Below are positions 26,228 through 33,828 of a stretch of 64,000 bases of DNA, one piece after another (the first letter of the stretch is position 1; each line of letters opens with the position of its first letter). Origin of the DNA: Burkholderia sp052045245 (GTDB lineage: Bacteria > Pseudomonadota > Gammaproteobacteria > Burkholderiales > Burkholderiaceae). Location: positions 123,923 to 187,922 of the forward strand of contig NZ_JBQEON010000008.1 in NCBI RefSeq assembly GCF_052045245.1, given 5' to 3'. Position numbers and translations under genes: made by a program. The notes below the pieces were generated by a model, which was given only the letters and a program-made list of their open reading frames with translations, was not told where the DNA came from and did not search any database.

Positions 26228-26665
26228 TCACTGCGGCCGCTGAATGAAGCAGGTGGCCGACGCGTGCGCGACGATCTTGTCGTCAGGCGTCTTCAGCGTG
26301 CCTTCCGCAACGCCCAGCGAACGCGACAGATGAATCACGCGCCCTTCCGCGATCAGATCGACGTCGCGCGGCACGGGGCGCAGCATCTTCACGTGCAGGT
26401 CGACCGTGCCGTAGCCGACGCCCGCGTCGAGCATCGAATGCACCGCACAGCCCGTGACCGAATCGAGCACCGTCGCGGCGAACCCGCCGTGCACGCCGCC
26501 GAGCGGATTCAGATGGCGGCCGTCCGCGCGGGCGGACATCTTCACGTAGCCAAGCTCGACGCCAAGCGGCTGCATCGGGATCGTCTCCGAGATCGACGCG
26601 AGCGGCACATCGCCCGCCGCCGCCGCACGCAGCAGTTCGAGACCGGACAGGGAAAGCGGATTCAT
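26228..26665 (-). CDS. PaaI-type hotdog thioesterase
   Basis: 145-residue hotdog-fold acyl-CoA thioesterase. Core motif HLNPLGGVHGGFAATVLDSV at about residues 51-70 contains the conserved NPxGxxHGG signature with the catalytic region. AGGAG precedes the ATG at 26665. It hydrolyses acyl-CoA, perhaps aromatic-acid CoA esters; the specificity is not readable. Divergent from an HxlR-family regulator across a palindromic operator, so it is probably regulated by it. Confidence 0.9.
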   Translation of the reverse strand: MNPLSLSGLELLRAAAAGDVPLASISETIPMQPLGVELGYVKMSARADGRHLNPLGGVHGGFAATVLDSVTGCAVHSMLDAGVGYGTVDLHVKMLRPVPRDVDLIAEGRVIHLSRSLGVAEGTLKTPDDKIVAHASATCFIQRPQ

Positions 26666-26705
26666 CGGGTTGTCTCCTGATTGAAAGTGCGTCGCCGCAC
26701 CAGTA

Positions 26706-26722
26706 AGTTCCAAATTGGAACT
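26706..26722. promoter_or_regulatory. Palindromic operator between thioesterase and HxlR genes
   Basis: AGTTCCAA-A-TTGGAACT is a perfect 8-1-8 inverted repeat, 41 bases upstream of the thioesterase start and 112 bases from the hxlR-type start. It is followed by TTGACAA and, eleven bases on, its complement TTGTCAA (26729-26753). HxlR dimers bind such dyads; the assignment is by position and symmetry. Confidence 0.65.
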
Positions 26723-26833
26723 CATTATTGACAACCGGGCCGGGCTTGTCAACGCGCCGACGCCCGTTGCGACCGAAGGCAAGTTCTATAATCGAACCCG
26801 CTCCTTCGCTGAACCGCCGCACGAGACTCGATC

Positions 26834-27316
26834 ATGAAATGGGATGACATCGGCACGCTGAACTGTTCGGTCGCGCGCACGCTCGCCGTGCTCGGCGACC
26901 GCTGGACCATGCTGATCCTGCGCAACGCTTTTCTCGGCTGCCGCCGCTTCGATGCATTCCAGACGCAACTGGGCCTCACGCGCCACGTGCTGGCCGAGCG
27001 GCTCGCGCGCCTCGTCGACGAAGGCGTGCTGGTCAAGCGCGCGTATCAGGAACGACCGCCGCGCTTCGAATACCGGCTGACGGAAAAAGGCCTCGATCTC
27101 TACCCGGCCCTGCTCGCGCTGATGACCTGGGGCGACCGCTGGAAGGACGACGGCCAGGGGCCGCCGGTGCAATTGCGTCATCGCACCTGCGGTCACCTGA
27201 TGCAGGCGGTCGCGGTGTGCTCGGCGTGCGGCGAGCCGCTCGATGCACACGACGTGCAGCCGGAACCCGGGCCCGGGTGGGTCGCACGCGAAACGGCCGG
27301 GCCGCTCGATACCTGA
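26834..27316 (+). CDS. HxlR-family transcriptional regulator
   Basis: 160-residue winged-helix regulator. The HxlR core spans residues 5-100: CSVARTLAVLGDRWTMLILR, LGLTRHVLAERLARLVDEG, then YRLTEKGLDLYPALLALMTW. Beyond the core there is a C-terminal extension with CGHLMQAVAVCSACGEPL (about 120-137), a Cys-rich zinc-ribbon-like element found in one HxlR branch. Many HxlR proteins sense quinones, aldehydes or redox state through cysteine; this is plausible here but untested. Divergent from the thioesterase gene. Confidence 0.92.
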   Translation: MKWDDIGTLNCSVARTLAVLGDRWTMLILRNAFLGCRRFDAFQTQLGLTRHVLAERLARLVDEGVLVKRAYQERPPRFEYRLTEKGLDLYPALLALMTWGDRWKDDGQGPPVQLRHRTCGHLMQAVAVCSACGEPLDAHDVQPEPGPGWVARETAGPLDT

Positions 27317-27707
27317 CGCCTGGCTCACACAGCCTGATGAACGCGCATCGCCGTGCGACGGCCATGCCTGCACATGACACATCCCTCCTTCTGCATGCCG
27401 GGCCTTTGCATGGCCGCACGCTGCGCCATTCGCGCATTGCGCGACACTGAAACGATCCGATCGCGAGCGTGCGTTTCTTCTCGCCGGGATCGTGTCGCTA
27501 GCCGCATACACCCGCGGACCCTGCATCGCCATCAATCGACCCGCGCGATGATCGAACCCGTGCAAGTGCCGCGCAGCATGAGGATGTCGCCGCACCGTGC
27601 GCTGCACTCCGCCACGCAAGGCCATCCATTCGCATGAAGGCGTGACCGCGCCGCCGTGTCTGCGTTACACTCACGGCCCGCTGTCTCAAAATCATTCGCT
27701 GTCCAAG
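27317..27707. other. Non-coding stretch with a 16-codon ORF
   Basis: 391 bases between hxlR and the PLD nuclease gene. On the minus strand, 27325-27375 encodes 16 residues (MCRHGRRTAMRVHQAV) with AAGGAGG at good distance before the ATG. No promoter or homologue can be claimed. Otherwise nothing evident. Confidence 0.35.
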
Positions 27708-28331
27708 ATGTTGTCGCGCAAACGCCTCGCCACCGCCTGCCTCGCCGCTTCCCTGCTCGCCACGCCCTTCGCCGCCTTCGGCAAGACACACAACGAATCG
27801 CTGCTGCAGCAGGCGATCGACTTCATCGCGCAACTGCTGCCGGCCCCGACCCACGAAGCGCCCGCAACGCAAGTCGTCGAATCGGCGTTCTCGCCCGATG
27901 GCGGCGCCGAGGCGCTCGTGCTGAAGGCGATCGGCGCCGCGCACAGCTCGATTCGCGTGGCCGCCTACTCGTTCACGTCGCCGCCCGTCACGCGTGCATT
28001 GCTCGCCGCGAAGCGGCGCGGCGTGAATATCGCGGTCGTCGTGGACGACAAGGGCAATCGCGCGAAAAGCAGCAAGCAGGCGCTGAACCTGCTCGTCAAC
28101 GCGGGCATCCCGACGCGCACGATCGACGCCTATGCGATTCATCACGACAAGTACCTCGTGATCGATGCCGAGCATGTCGAGACGGGTTCGTTCAACTACA
28201 GCGCTTCGGCGGCAAGCCGCAATTCCGAAAACGTCGTCGTGGTGTGGAACAATCCGCAGCTCGCGTCGCGTTACCTCACGCATTGGCAAAGCCGCTTCGA
28301 CCAGGGCACGCCGTACCGCTCGTCCTACTGA
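27708..28331 (+). CDS. Secreted phospholipase D-family nuclease
   Basis: 207-residue protein with a cleavable signal peptide (ATACLAASLLATPFAAFGK, site near residue 26) and a single PLD catalytic domain. The HKD motif is His146-x-Lys148-x4-Asp153 in HHDKYLVIDAEHVETGSFNY, followed by Asn163 and Glu174. One HKD per chain and the size match the Nuc/EndA-type endonucleases, which act as dimers on DNA or RNA. The ATG at 27708 is the first giving a proper signal peptide. The export signal suggests a periplasmic or extracellular nuclease. Confidence 0.88.
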   Translation: MLSRKRLATACLAASLLATPFAAFGKTHNESLLQQAIDFIAQLLPAPTHEAPATQVVESAFSPDGGAEALVLKAIGAAHSSIRVAAYSFTSPPVTRALLAAKRRGVNIAVVVDDKGNRAKSSKQALNLLVNAGIPTRTIDAYAIHHDKYLVIDAEHVETGSFNYSASAASRNSENVVVVWNNPQLASRYLTHWQSRFDQGTPYRSSY

Positions 28332-28475
28332 CACATCGCGCGCCATCGCCGCGTGCCGACGCTCGCCGTGCACGCAGTCGCTCCGTGACGTCCCCATGAT
28401 CGGTGCACATGACGCGCCAATCAACCTGACCGAATGGCCGGCATGGCGAACGGGACATCGCCGCCCGCAGCGGAA

Positions 28476-28694
28476 TCAGTGGATCTCGGGCGATCGCTCC
28501 GCGATTTGCGCGGCGGCGCCACATCGGCTCGCGTTCGCGGGCGCATCGCTCGCCGAAGGCTTCGGGTGATCGTGCGTGCCGCCCGGCAGCGCGCCGAGCA
28601 CGCAGTCCGTGCTGAAGTTCAACGTGTTCTGGACCATCGGGTAGAGCAGGTACAGCGCAAACGCGAGATATCCCGCGTACAGAATTCGAATCAT
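28476..28694 (-). CDS. Small single-pass membrane protein, hypothetical
   Basis: 72-residue putative protein. One N-terminal hydrophobic segment (MIRILYAGYLAFALYLLYPM) precedes a short polar region rich in Ala, Pro, Ser and His. No clear ribosome site is seen; an in-frame TTG at 28712 is an alternative start. Not recognised. Supported by the membrane segment and the lack of a better ORF in the stretch. Confidence 0.45.
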   Translation of the reverse strand: MIRILYAGYLAFALYLLYPMVQNTLNFSTDCVLGALPGGTHDHPKPSASDAPANASRCGAAAQIAERSPEIH

Positions 28695-28977
28695 GGGGCG
28701 ATAGATGAACAATTGATCTCGCCCTGTTTACGGCACCGGATCGGACGGCTTGAGCCGCCAGGCATCGATTTGCGCCCGGCAGCAACGCACGAGCCGGCCG
28801 CTTGCCGCGTCGAACGATGCCCCCGTCGGCACACGACGCCTGATCGACAGGCGATGTCCGAGGGCACGCAGCGCGGCAACGCAGCCGGCTCGCGAGCGTG
28901 AACGACTCGCGCACCGTCACACGCTGGCGTGGCGGCAGTCGTCCGCCGCGTTCAACCGAAGGATGAGCCCGATTCGG

Positions 28978-29451
28978 TCAGCCGCCGCATGGCGGCGCGC
29001 TCGCCATCGCTGCCGCGATCTGTTCGGGCGTCAGGTCGCGCTGGTGGGTCGCGATCGACCAGCGATGGCCGAACGGATCCTCGACCTGTCCGTAGCGATC
29101 GCCCCAGAACATGTCGGCGGCCGGCATCGTGACGGTCGCGCCGGCTGCAACCGCCTGCGCGATCGCCACATCCGTGTCCGGTACGAACAGGTGCAGGCAG
29201 ACCGGCGTGCCTTTCAACGTCTTCGGTCCGAGAGCGCCATGCTCCGGCATTTCGTCCACGAGCATCAGTGTCGAATCGCCGATGGCGAGACACGCGTGCG
29301 CGAGCCTGCCGTCGGGCGTCGGCAGGCGAAACCGTTCGATCGCGTTGAACGCGCGCCGGTAGAAGTCGATGGCGGCGGCGGCGCCGGCGCAGATCAGATG
29401 GGGCGTCAGCGTGCGCATCCCTTCCGGGATCGGTTTGACGGACATGGCCAT
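28978..29451 (-). CDS. VOC-family protein (PhnB/glyoxalase-like)
   Basis: 157-residue vicinal-oxygen-chelate protein: two beta-alpha-beta-beta-beta repeats with LTPHLICAGAAAAIDFYRRA at the start, CLHLFVPDTDVAIAQAVAAG in the middle and FWGDRYGQVEDPFGHRWSIA near the end, the latter typical of PhnB-like DUF1428/bleomycin-resistance relatives. AAGGAG lies eight bases before the ATG at 29451. Substrate unknown; relatives include dioxygenases, glyoxalases and antibiotic-binding proteins. Confidence 0.9.
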   Translation of the reverse strand: MAMSVKPIPEGMRTLTPHLICAGAAAAIDFYRRAFNAIERFRLPTPDGRLAHACLAIGDSTLMLVDEMPEHGALGPKTLKGTPVCLHLFVPDTDVAIAQAVAAGATVTMPAADMFWGDRYGQVEDPFGHRWSIATHQRDLTPEQIAAAMASAPPCGG

Positions 29452-29749
29452 GGGTGTCGCTCCTTCAATCGGTTGTCGTGTCGGAAAACGGGACGGACGC
29501 ACGATGCGCACGCCTCCGACGCTACGACGGACGAACTAGACGGAAATCGACACGCGTGCCGAGATTTTTTGATTCGTTGGCGACCGACCGGCCGGCACCG
29601 CGCAGATGACCGCCTTGCGCCTGCCACTTCGGCTGTCGACCGGCAGCGTCGCCGATAACGCGCGAGTCCCCGGACCGTCGACAGGATCGACAGGCCGGAC
29701 GGCTACGTGCGCTTCTCGCTTGCGTCGCTCAACGCTTCGGACCCACGCA

Positions 29750-29977
29750 TCAATTGCACACCTTGACGGCGCCGTTTGATGTGCATTGACCGACCGCCCA
29801 GTGACTCTGCCCCGCGAGGTGCGGCGCGACGCCGATGCCACGGATCGGCGTCGCCACGGACGATGCCGGCACCGTTGCCGAAGCGCTCTCGGGCGACGGC
29901 GGCACGGATTCGGTCTGACAGGCAGCGAGGGTCAGGCAGAATGCTGCCGCCAACGGAGCGATGGTGTGTCGGGGCAT
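29750..29977 (-). CDS. Small lipoprotein, hypothetical
   Basis: 75-residue protein with a lipoprotein signal peptide: PRHTIAPLAAAFCLTLAACQ with lipobox L-A-A-C at Cys20, so a short (~55 residue) Ser/Pro/Ala-rich mature chain with two further cysteines would be membrane-anchored. No strong ribosome site. Not recognised. Supported by the lipobox. Confidence 0.55.
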   Translation of the reverse strand: MPRHTIAPLAAAFCLTLAACQTESVPPSPESASATVPASSVATPIRGIGVAPHLAGQSHWAVGQCTSNGAVKVCN

Positions 29978-30040
29978 GGTGTCGTGCGCGGGTGCGGGAT
30001 TCGGTCGTGATCGGCACGAGGAGCGCGCATCGATCGCCGC

Positions 30041-30349
30041 TCAGATCTGCGGAAGATCACGCAACGTGCGCGACTCGTTCGTCGCGTCGATGTCGAGTTC
30101 GATCCCTTCCGACGCGTCGCGATACCGCACGCGCTTCAGCCTCGGCCCCACCGCCGTGCCGTCCGCTTCGTCGAACACGGCGTGAACTTCGTTGCCGGAC
30201 GCAAGCGCGCGCGCCACGTCGGCGACCGACGCCTCGCTCGGCGTCGCCGCCCACGACCGGTCCGCCGGATTGACGGCCGCCCAGCGCACGTGTGTCACGC
30301 GCGCGCTCAGTACATCGATTCGAACACCATTCACCGCGAACATCGACAT
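30041..30349 (-). CDS. Conserved hypothetical protein
   Basis: 102-residue soluble protein, unrecognised. VNGVRIDVLSARVTHVRWAA is followed by SEASVADVARALASGNEVHA and a C-terminal RYRDASEGIELDIDATNESR; it looks like a compact alpha/beta fold. Three in-frame ATGs lie at 30355, 30349 and 30343; AAGGAG abuts the first and is six bases before the second, so 30349 is chosen. Divergent from the RraB-fusion gene. Confidence 0.7.
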   Translation of the reverse strand: MSMFAVNGVRIDVLSARVTHVRWAAVNPADRSWAATPSEASVADVARALASGNEVHAVFDEADGTAVGPRLKRVRYRDASEGIELDIDATNESRTLRDLPQI

Positions 30350-30549
30350 CGACATCTCCTTCGAAATGATTGCGGCCGGGTGCACGCCTGACGATGGAAC
30401 CCGACGATGACGCGATCGCACGCGAATTCGGCCGCCACCGGGCACGCCAGGCGCGCGATCGTATAGCGCGCTTCGCGCCAACGCGATTTTCGATGATACA
30501 TTGGGACGCTTTGCAACCGTCAACAGACAATCGTGCACGGGAGAAACAC

Positions 30550-31293
30550 ATGACCGACGCCTGGGGAACCTTCCCTGCCAGAATGGGCGACCATCAGGCT
30601 TTCATCAGCTTCAATCACAGCTTTGCGGAAGTCGCCGAGAACGATCCTCGCACGTCGCTGCTCAGCGTGCGTGTCGCACTTGCGCATCCGACGCCCGACG
30701 GCCTGCCGAGCGGCGACGAGTTCGCCGATCTCACGAAGATCGAGGATCTGCTGGACGCGGCGGTCATCGCGAAAAACGGCGTGCAGGTCGGCCGCGTCAC
30801 CGTCGACGGCAACCAGGATTTCCTGTTCTACGTGCCGTTCGACGAAGAAGCCGCGGCCGAGATCGTCGACTCGCTGGCCGAACAGACGACCTACGCGCTT
30901 CAGTACGCGTATCAGGACGACCCGGACAAGGAAACGTACTGGCGCACGCTCTACCCGACCGACGACGACTGGCAACTGATGCGCGACATGCGCGTGCTCG
31001 ACGCGTTGCGGCAGAAAGGCGACGTGAGCGACACGAGCCGGCGCGTGATGCACTGGGCCTATTTCCCGGAACCGAGCGACGCACATCAGTTCGCCGACTG
31101 GGCCGAGTCGAGAGGCTATCTGGTCGAATCGGTCGCGCCGACCGAGGACGGCAAATCGGCCGTGCGGTTTGCACACGAAGGCACGATGGCGCTGGCCGAC
31201 GTCACGCGCCACACGCTCGCGATCAACCGCGAAGTGCGCTCGCTCGGCGGCGAATACGACGGCTGGGAAACCAGTGTCGAGCAGGCAGGCTGA
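30550..31293 (+). CDS. DUF695-RraB fusion protein (putative RNase E regulator)
   Basis: 247-residue soluble protein combining two domains: residues 1-135 resemble DUF695 (starting WGTFPARMGDHQAFISFNHS and including KETYWRTLYPTDDDW), and residues 145-247 resemble RraB, the regulator that binds RNase E in E. coli (LRQKGDVSDTSRRVMHWAYF, then FADWAESRGY). GGGAGA precedes the ATG at 30550. The combination is found in other proteobacteria. An effect on RNase E in this organism is inferred from homology. Two consecutive hairpins follow the stop. Confidence 0.85.
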   Translation: MTDAWGTFPARMGDHQAFISFNHSFAEVAENDPRTSLLSVRVALAHPTPDGLPSGDEFADLTKIEDLLDAAVIAKNGVQVGRVTVDGNQDFLFYVPFDEEAAAEIVDSLAEQTTYALQYAYQDDPDKETYWRTLYPTDDDWQLMRDMRVLDALRQKGDVSDTSRRVMHWAYFPEPSDAHQFADWAESRGYLVESVAPTEDGKSAVRFAHEGTMALADVTRHTLAINREVRSLGGEYDGWETSVEQAG

Positions 31294-31350
31294 TCCGGCT
31301 GACACGCGCATCGCGCGCGATCGGCCCCTGGCGGGTTCGATACAAAAGGC

Positions 31351-31410
31351 ATCCCGGCAGCGCGACGGTGCGCCGCCGGGATCAAGGCATCGCCGGCCGT
31401 AACCGGCGAT
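31351..31410 (+). terminator. Two tandem hairpins downstream of the rraB-like gene
   Basis: First: ATCCCGGC-A-GCGC / GCGC-C-GCCGGGAT with a six-base loop (31351-31382). Second: ATCGCCGG / CCGGCGAT with a six-base loop (31389-31410). Neither has a U-tract, so they are more likely mRNA 3'-end stabilisers or a weak terminator than a classical rho-independent site. Confidence 0.5.
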
Positions 31411-31540
31411 GGGCCCAAGCGATCGCTCAGGCACGAGGAAAGCGATTCATGCGGATCAGGCGAACGGTTCGGGGCGCGCGACGCCGCCTGCCGAACGCCT
31501 GTCCGGTTCCGCCGACGCGGCGTGCCTGCGTCGCACGGGC

Positions 31541-31577
31541 AAAAAGCCCCCGCTCCTGCGCGAGCGAGCGAGCGGGG
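31541..31577 (-). terminator. Rho-independent terminator (minus strand)
   Basis: On the minus strand CCCCGCTC and GAGCGGGG pair around a 14-base loop and are followed by GCTTTTTG. It lies 366 bases beyond the end of the hypothetical gene at 31943-32356, so either that mRNA has a long 3' region or an unrecognised small gene or RNA lies between. Confidence 0.6.
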
Positions 31578-31942
31578 AAACGGTTGACCGGGCCGGGGTA
31601 GAACGGCCAACCGGTCAGATTGTGACCGTGGCCCGTGCAACCATCTGTGCGGCAACTCACCCTTGCAACGGGAAAGCACACGTGCGCCGCGGCCCATCCT
31701 GCCAGACGCGTGGCAGCGACCATCGCGCCGGCAATCGGCAGCGCGCTTCCTTTCATGCTTCGAGTCTGGATTGTTCGATTTGTGCAGGCGTTTTTTAAAT
31801 CGCTCGCCGGCCTCCAGCATGTCGCGGTTATTGGCAAAATGGCGCGATTCTGCTTTCCCTTGGGTCGCCGATTTTTTCATAATTCCGCGAAACGATATTT
31901 GACGGTCGATATAACTCGCTTCGAGACCACGTCGGCTCGATG

Positions 31943-32356
31943 CTATGCCGGGCCATCCGACCACCAGCCGGCGATCATGTCGATCCAGTCGAGATCGCTG
32001 GCGACTTCAACCACGACCTCACGGACGATTTCCGCGGCGGAAGTCTCGCTGGCCACCGCGCCGGCGGCACCCGCCGCACCGGCTACGGCCGCGTTCTGCG
32101 CCGTGATTTCAACGAGCGGCGCGCGCTGCGGGCTAACCCATTGCTCCAGCCAGTCGACGATGTGTGCGCGCGCGTCGTCCTCGTCGACGAAGTCGTTACG
32201 TTTCAGAAAACGGTCGAACACGGCCCACGCGAAGGTCTTGCCTCGCGAAAGAGAATCCAGTTGCCAGTCGACCACGCCCACCCGACCGGTTTCCCGAGCT
32301 TCGAGCGTCGCGGTGAAACGGTAATCGAGATATTCGATGTCAAATTCCGTCGACAT
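31943..32356 (-). CDS. Hypothetical protein, atypical composition
   Basis: 137-residue soluble acidic protein, unrecognised. N-terminal beta-rich part (FDIEYLDYRFTATLEARETG), then RFLKRNDFVDEDDARAHIVD, an Ala/Gly low-complexity linker near residues 88-105, and an amphipathic acidic C-terminus ending WIDMIAGWWSDGPA. GGAGAA precedes the ATG. Codon use is less GC-rich than that of the neighbours. An 8-base tandem repeat sits 53 bases upstream of the start, in the likely promoter. Confidence 0.7.
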   Translation of the reverse strand: MSTEFDIEYLDYRFTATLEARETGRVGVVDWQLDSLSRGKTFAWAVFDRFLKRNDFVDEDDARAHIVDWLEQWVSPQRAPLVEITAQNAAVAGAAGAAGAVASETSAAEIVREVVVEVASDLDWIDMIAGWWSDGPA

Positions 32357-32703
32357 GATTTTCTCCGGTCAATCCGCCCTCTCGGTTCTTATGATGCTCG
32401 ACGCTTGCACGGCTTCACGGCTTCACGGCTTCACGGCTTCACGGCTTCACGCGCTGCGTGAATCTTGTGTGAATTCCTGATCGCGCATTATTCCGGCAGG
32501 CAGTATCGCGATATTCTCGAAACCTGTCGACTGCGCTTGAAAATCGATGGCTACATCCACCCGGTACTCGCGCCGTGACCGACTCTGCGCCGTGTTTTTT
32601 GCACGTGATTTCGCCGGTTCCATTCCGGGTACTCGCCTGCTCCGCAGTTGCGGTCACGCTGCTACACTCCGGCCACGAAAATCGCTGCGCGACCAAGGAA
32701 ACA
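32357..32703. other. Divergent intergenic region with tandem repeat
   Basis: 347 bases between two divergent hypothetical genes. Holds the 8-bp array and A/T-richer DNA at 32455-32530. No clear operator dyad is seen. Confidence 0.4.
32409..32450. repeat. 8-bp tandem repeat (five copies of GGCTTCAC)
   Basis: Five perfect head-to-tail copies of GGCTTCAC (32411-32450), preceded by a partial AC. It lies 53-94 bases upstream of the hypothetical gene ending at 31943. Such short perfect arrays change copy number by slippage; an effect on the adjacent promoter is inferred. Confidence 0.9.
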
Positions 32704-33168
32704 ATGACACTCGCCCGGGCACAACTTGACGGCATCGACGTCTGGATCATCCAGCTTCCGGGGCACACCGCGTATGCCTATACGCATCTCAAGCGGGTAT
32801 TCGCATCCGACGACTCGCGGCATCGCGTCGTGACGGTCGACTTGACGAAACTGCTCGCATGCGCCGACCGCGACACGACCGACTATGTGCTGCCGTCGGT
32901 TCTGTACTGGGCGCCCGGCAAGGCCGCGGGCATCCGCGACTTTCTCGATCCGGCCGAAGCCAGGATTCCCGACATGCCGTTCATCACGTTTCGCGAAACC
33001 AGAATGCGGACGCTGCTCGGCATCCCGGGACTGTCGAAGGTCGGTGTCGCGTCGTTCCGCAACGGCCAGCATCGCGCGCGCTATCTCGCGCATGCGGGTG
33101 CGACCCGCCTGCCGGTCGAGGTGCATGAAACAGAGGCGGATATGCTGCTGCGCTATTGCGGCGAGTGA
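32704..33168 (+). CDS. Hypothetical protein
   Basis: 154-residue soluble protein I cannot assign to a family. Notable segments: LDGIDVWIIQLPGHTAYAYT, then DYVLPSVLYWAPGKAAGIRD near residue 60 and RMRTLLGIPGLSKVGVASFR near 100; the C-terminus is VEVHETEADMLLRYCGE. AAGGAAA lies upstream of the ATG at 32704. No signal peptide or membrane segment. It sits alone between the repeat region and a long intergenic stretch, in DNA that looks accessory. Confidence 0.7.
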   Translation: MTLARAQLDGIDVWIIQLPGHTAYAYTHLKRVFASDDSRHRVVTVDLTKLLACADRDTTDYVLPSVLYWAPGKAAGIRDFLDPAEARIPDMPFITFRETRMRTLLGIPGLSKVGVASFRNGQHRARYLAHAGATRLPVEVHETEADMLLRYCGE

Positions 33169-33415
33169 CGGATACGACGCGTCGATTGCGCGGAATCGGG
33201 CGTGTCGCGCCGCGCAGGGTGACGATTCGATTTTCCGGCACGTGAGGAGCACATCCGTTGCGTGATGGCGGCCGGGAAAGTGCGGCAGTCACGGTATTTC
33301 TACGACGGGGTGAACGTGAATCGCGTGCGATGTGCGATGGTACGCGGCATGCCGTGGTCATTGCGCAGTTCGCTTTGACGCTTGCTGCTGTTCCGATTCC
33401 TCGATAGTGCCACCG

Positions 33416-33482
33416 GCAAAAAATGTCCCGACGCTTTCCGGGTCGTCGGGACCGAACGGCCCTGCACAGCTGAGGGCACGAG
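33416..33482 (-). ncRNA. Candidate small RNA with own promoter and terminator
   Basis: Minus strand. A -35 TTGACA (33512-33517) and a -10-like TGTAAC (33489-33494) are separated by exactly 17 bases, placing the start near 33482. The ~67-base transcript would contain a first stem GCCCT/AGGGC (33459-33477) and then a strong terminator: GTCCCGACG / CGTCGGGAC (33425-33452) followed by an ATTTTTT tract. There is no ORF. Size, GC-rich terminal hairpin and U-tail fit an Hfq-type or standalone sRNA. No family is recognised. Confidence 0.45.
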
Positions 33483-33788
33483 GAAGTCGTTACATTACAT
33501 CAATGAAAGAATGTCAAACACGGCGATTCCCGCCAAGTCGCTGGCCTATTCCGCCAATTTGAGGGCGCGGGACGTCGCAGGTCCGGGCGCTTTGCAGTGC
33601 AGGCCCGCAAGCGCAAATGCAGTATTGATAGGCCGTTAATGCTGGAATGACGCGACTAGTCACTCGATTGCAGTATCGAGACTGCGCCGATCGACTGAGG
33701 TGAAATGGGTGGAGGGATTGCGAGCAGAATGCTCGGGAAATGACGCGGTCTGAATTGAGGCGATTGCTTCAAGTTTTCCGCGCAAAGC

Positions 33789-33814
33789 AAAACAGGCGCC
33801 TAAGCGCCTGTTTT
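33789..33814 (-). terminator. Terminator after tRNA-His
   Basis: Eleven-base perfect arms AAAACAGGCGC / GCGCCTGTTTT with a four-base loop. On the minus strand it follows the tRNA-His 3' end by 14 bases and ends in TTTT then GCTTTG. The symmetric A/T tails would let it work in both directions. Confidence 0.85.
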
Positions 33815-33828
33815 GTTAATGCATTCGG

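Larger units (their letters stand above)
31294..31942. other. 649-base stretch without a firm gene
   Basis: Contains the tandem hairpins, a minus-strand terminator (31541-31577) and, on the minus strand, two overlapping open frames of doubtful status. One begins at 31756 (MKGSALPIAGAMVAATRLAG) and looks like a lipoprotein signal whose lipobox Cys is Trp. The other begins at 31888 (MKKSATQGKAESRHF). Both run past the terminator, so neither is annotated as a gene. Confidence 0.35.
33169..33828. other. 660-base intergenic stretch
   Basis: No open reading frame with coding character. Holds the candidate small RNA (33416-33482) and the tRNA-His terminator (33789-33814). The remainder is lower in GC than the flanks. 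Confidence 0.5.

Noticed and set aside
28740..28920. Minus-strand reading frames between the small membrane protein and the VOC gene
   Set aside because: Several short Arg-rich frames; one 34-codon stretch (PTGASFDAASGRLVRCC) looks faintly protein-like but has no start with a ribosome site.
31427..31756. 109-codon minus-strand ORF with a lipoprotein-like start
   Set aside because: Runs through an intrinsic terminator, lacks the lipobox cysteine and becomes Arg-rich noise; reported as a finding, not as a gene.
32409..32450. Possible CRISPR repeats
   Set aside because: The units are 8 bases and directly adjacent with no spacers; it is a simple tandem repeat and no cas genes are present.
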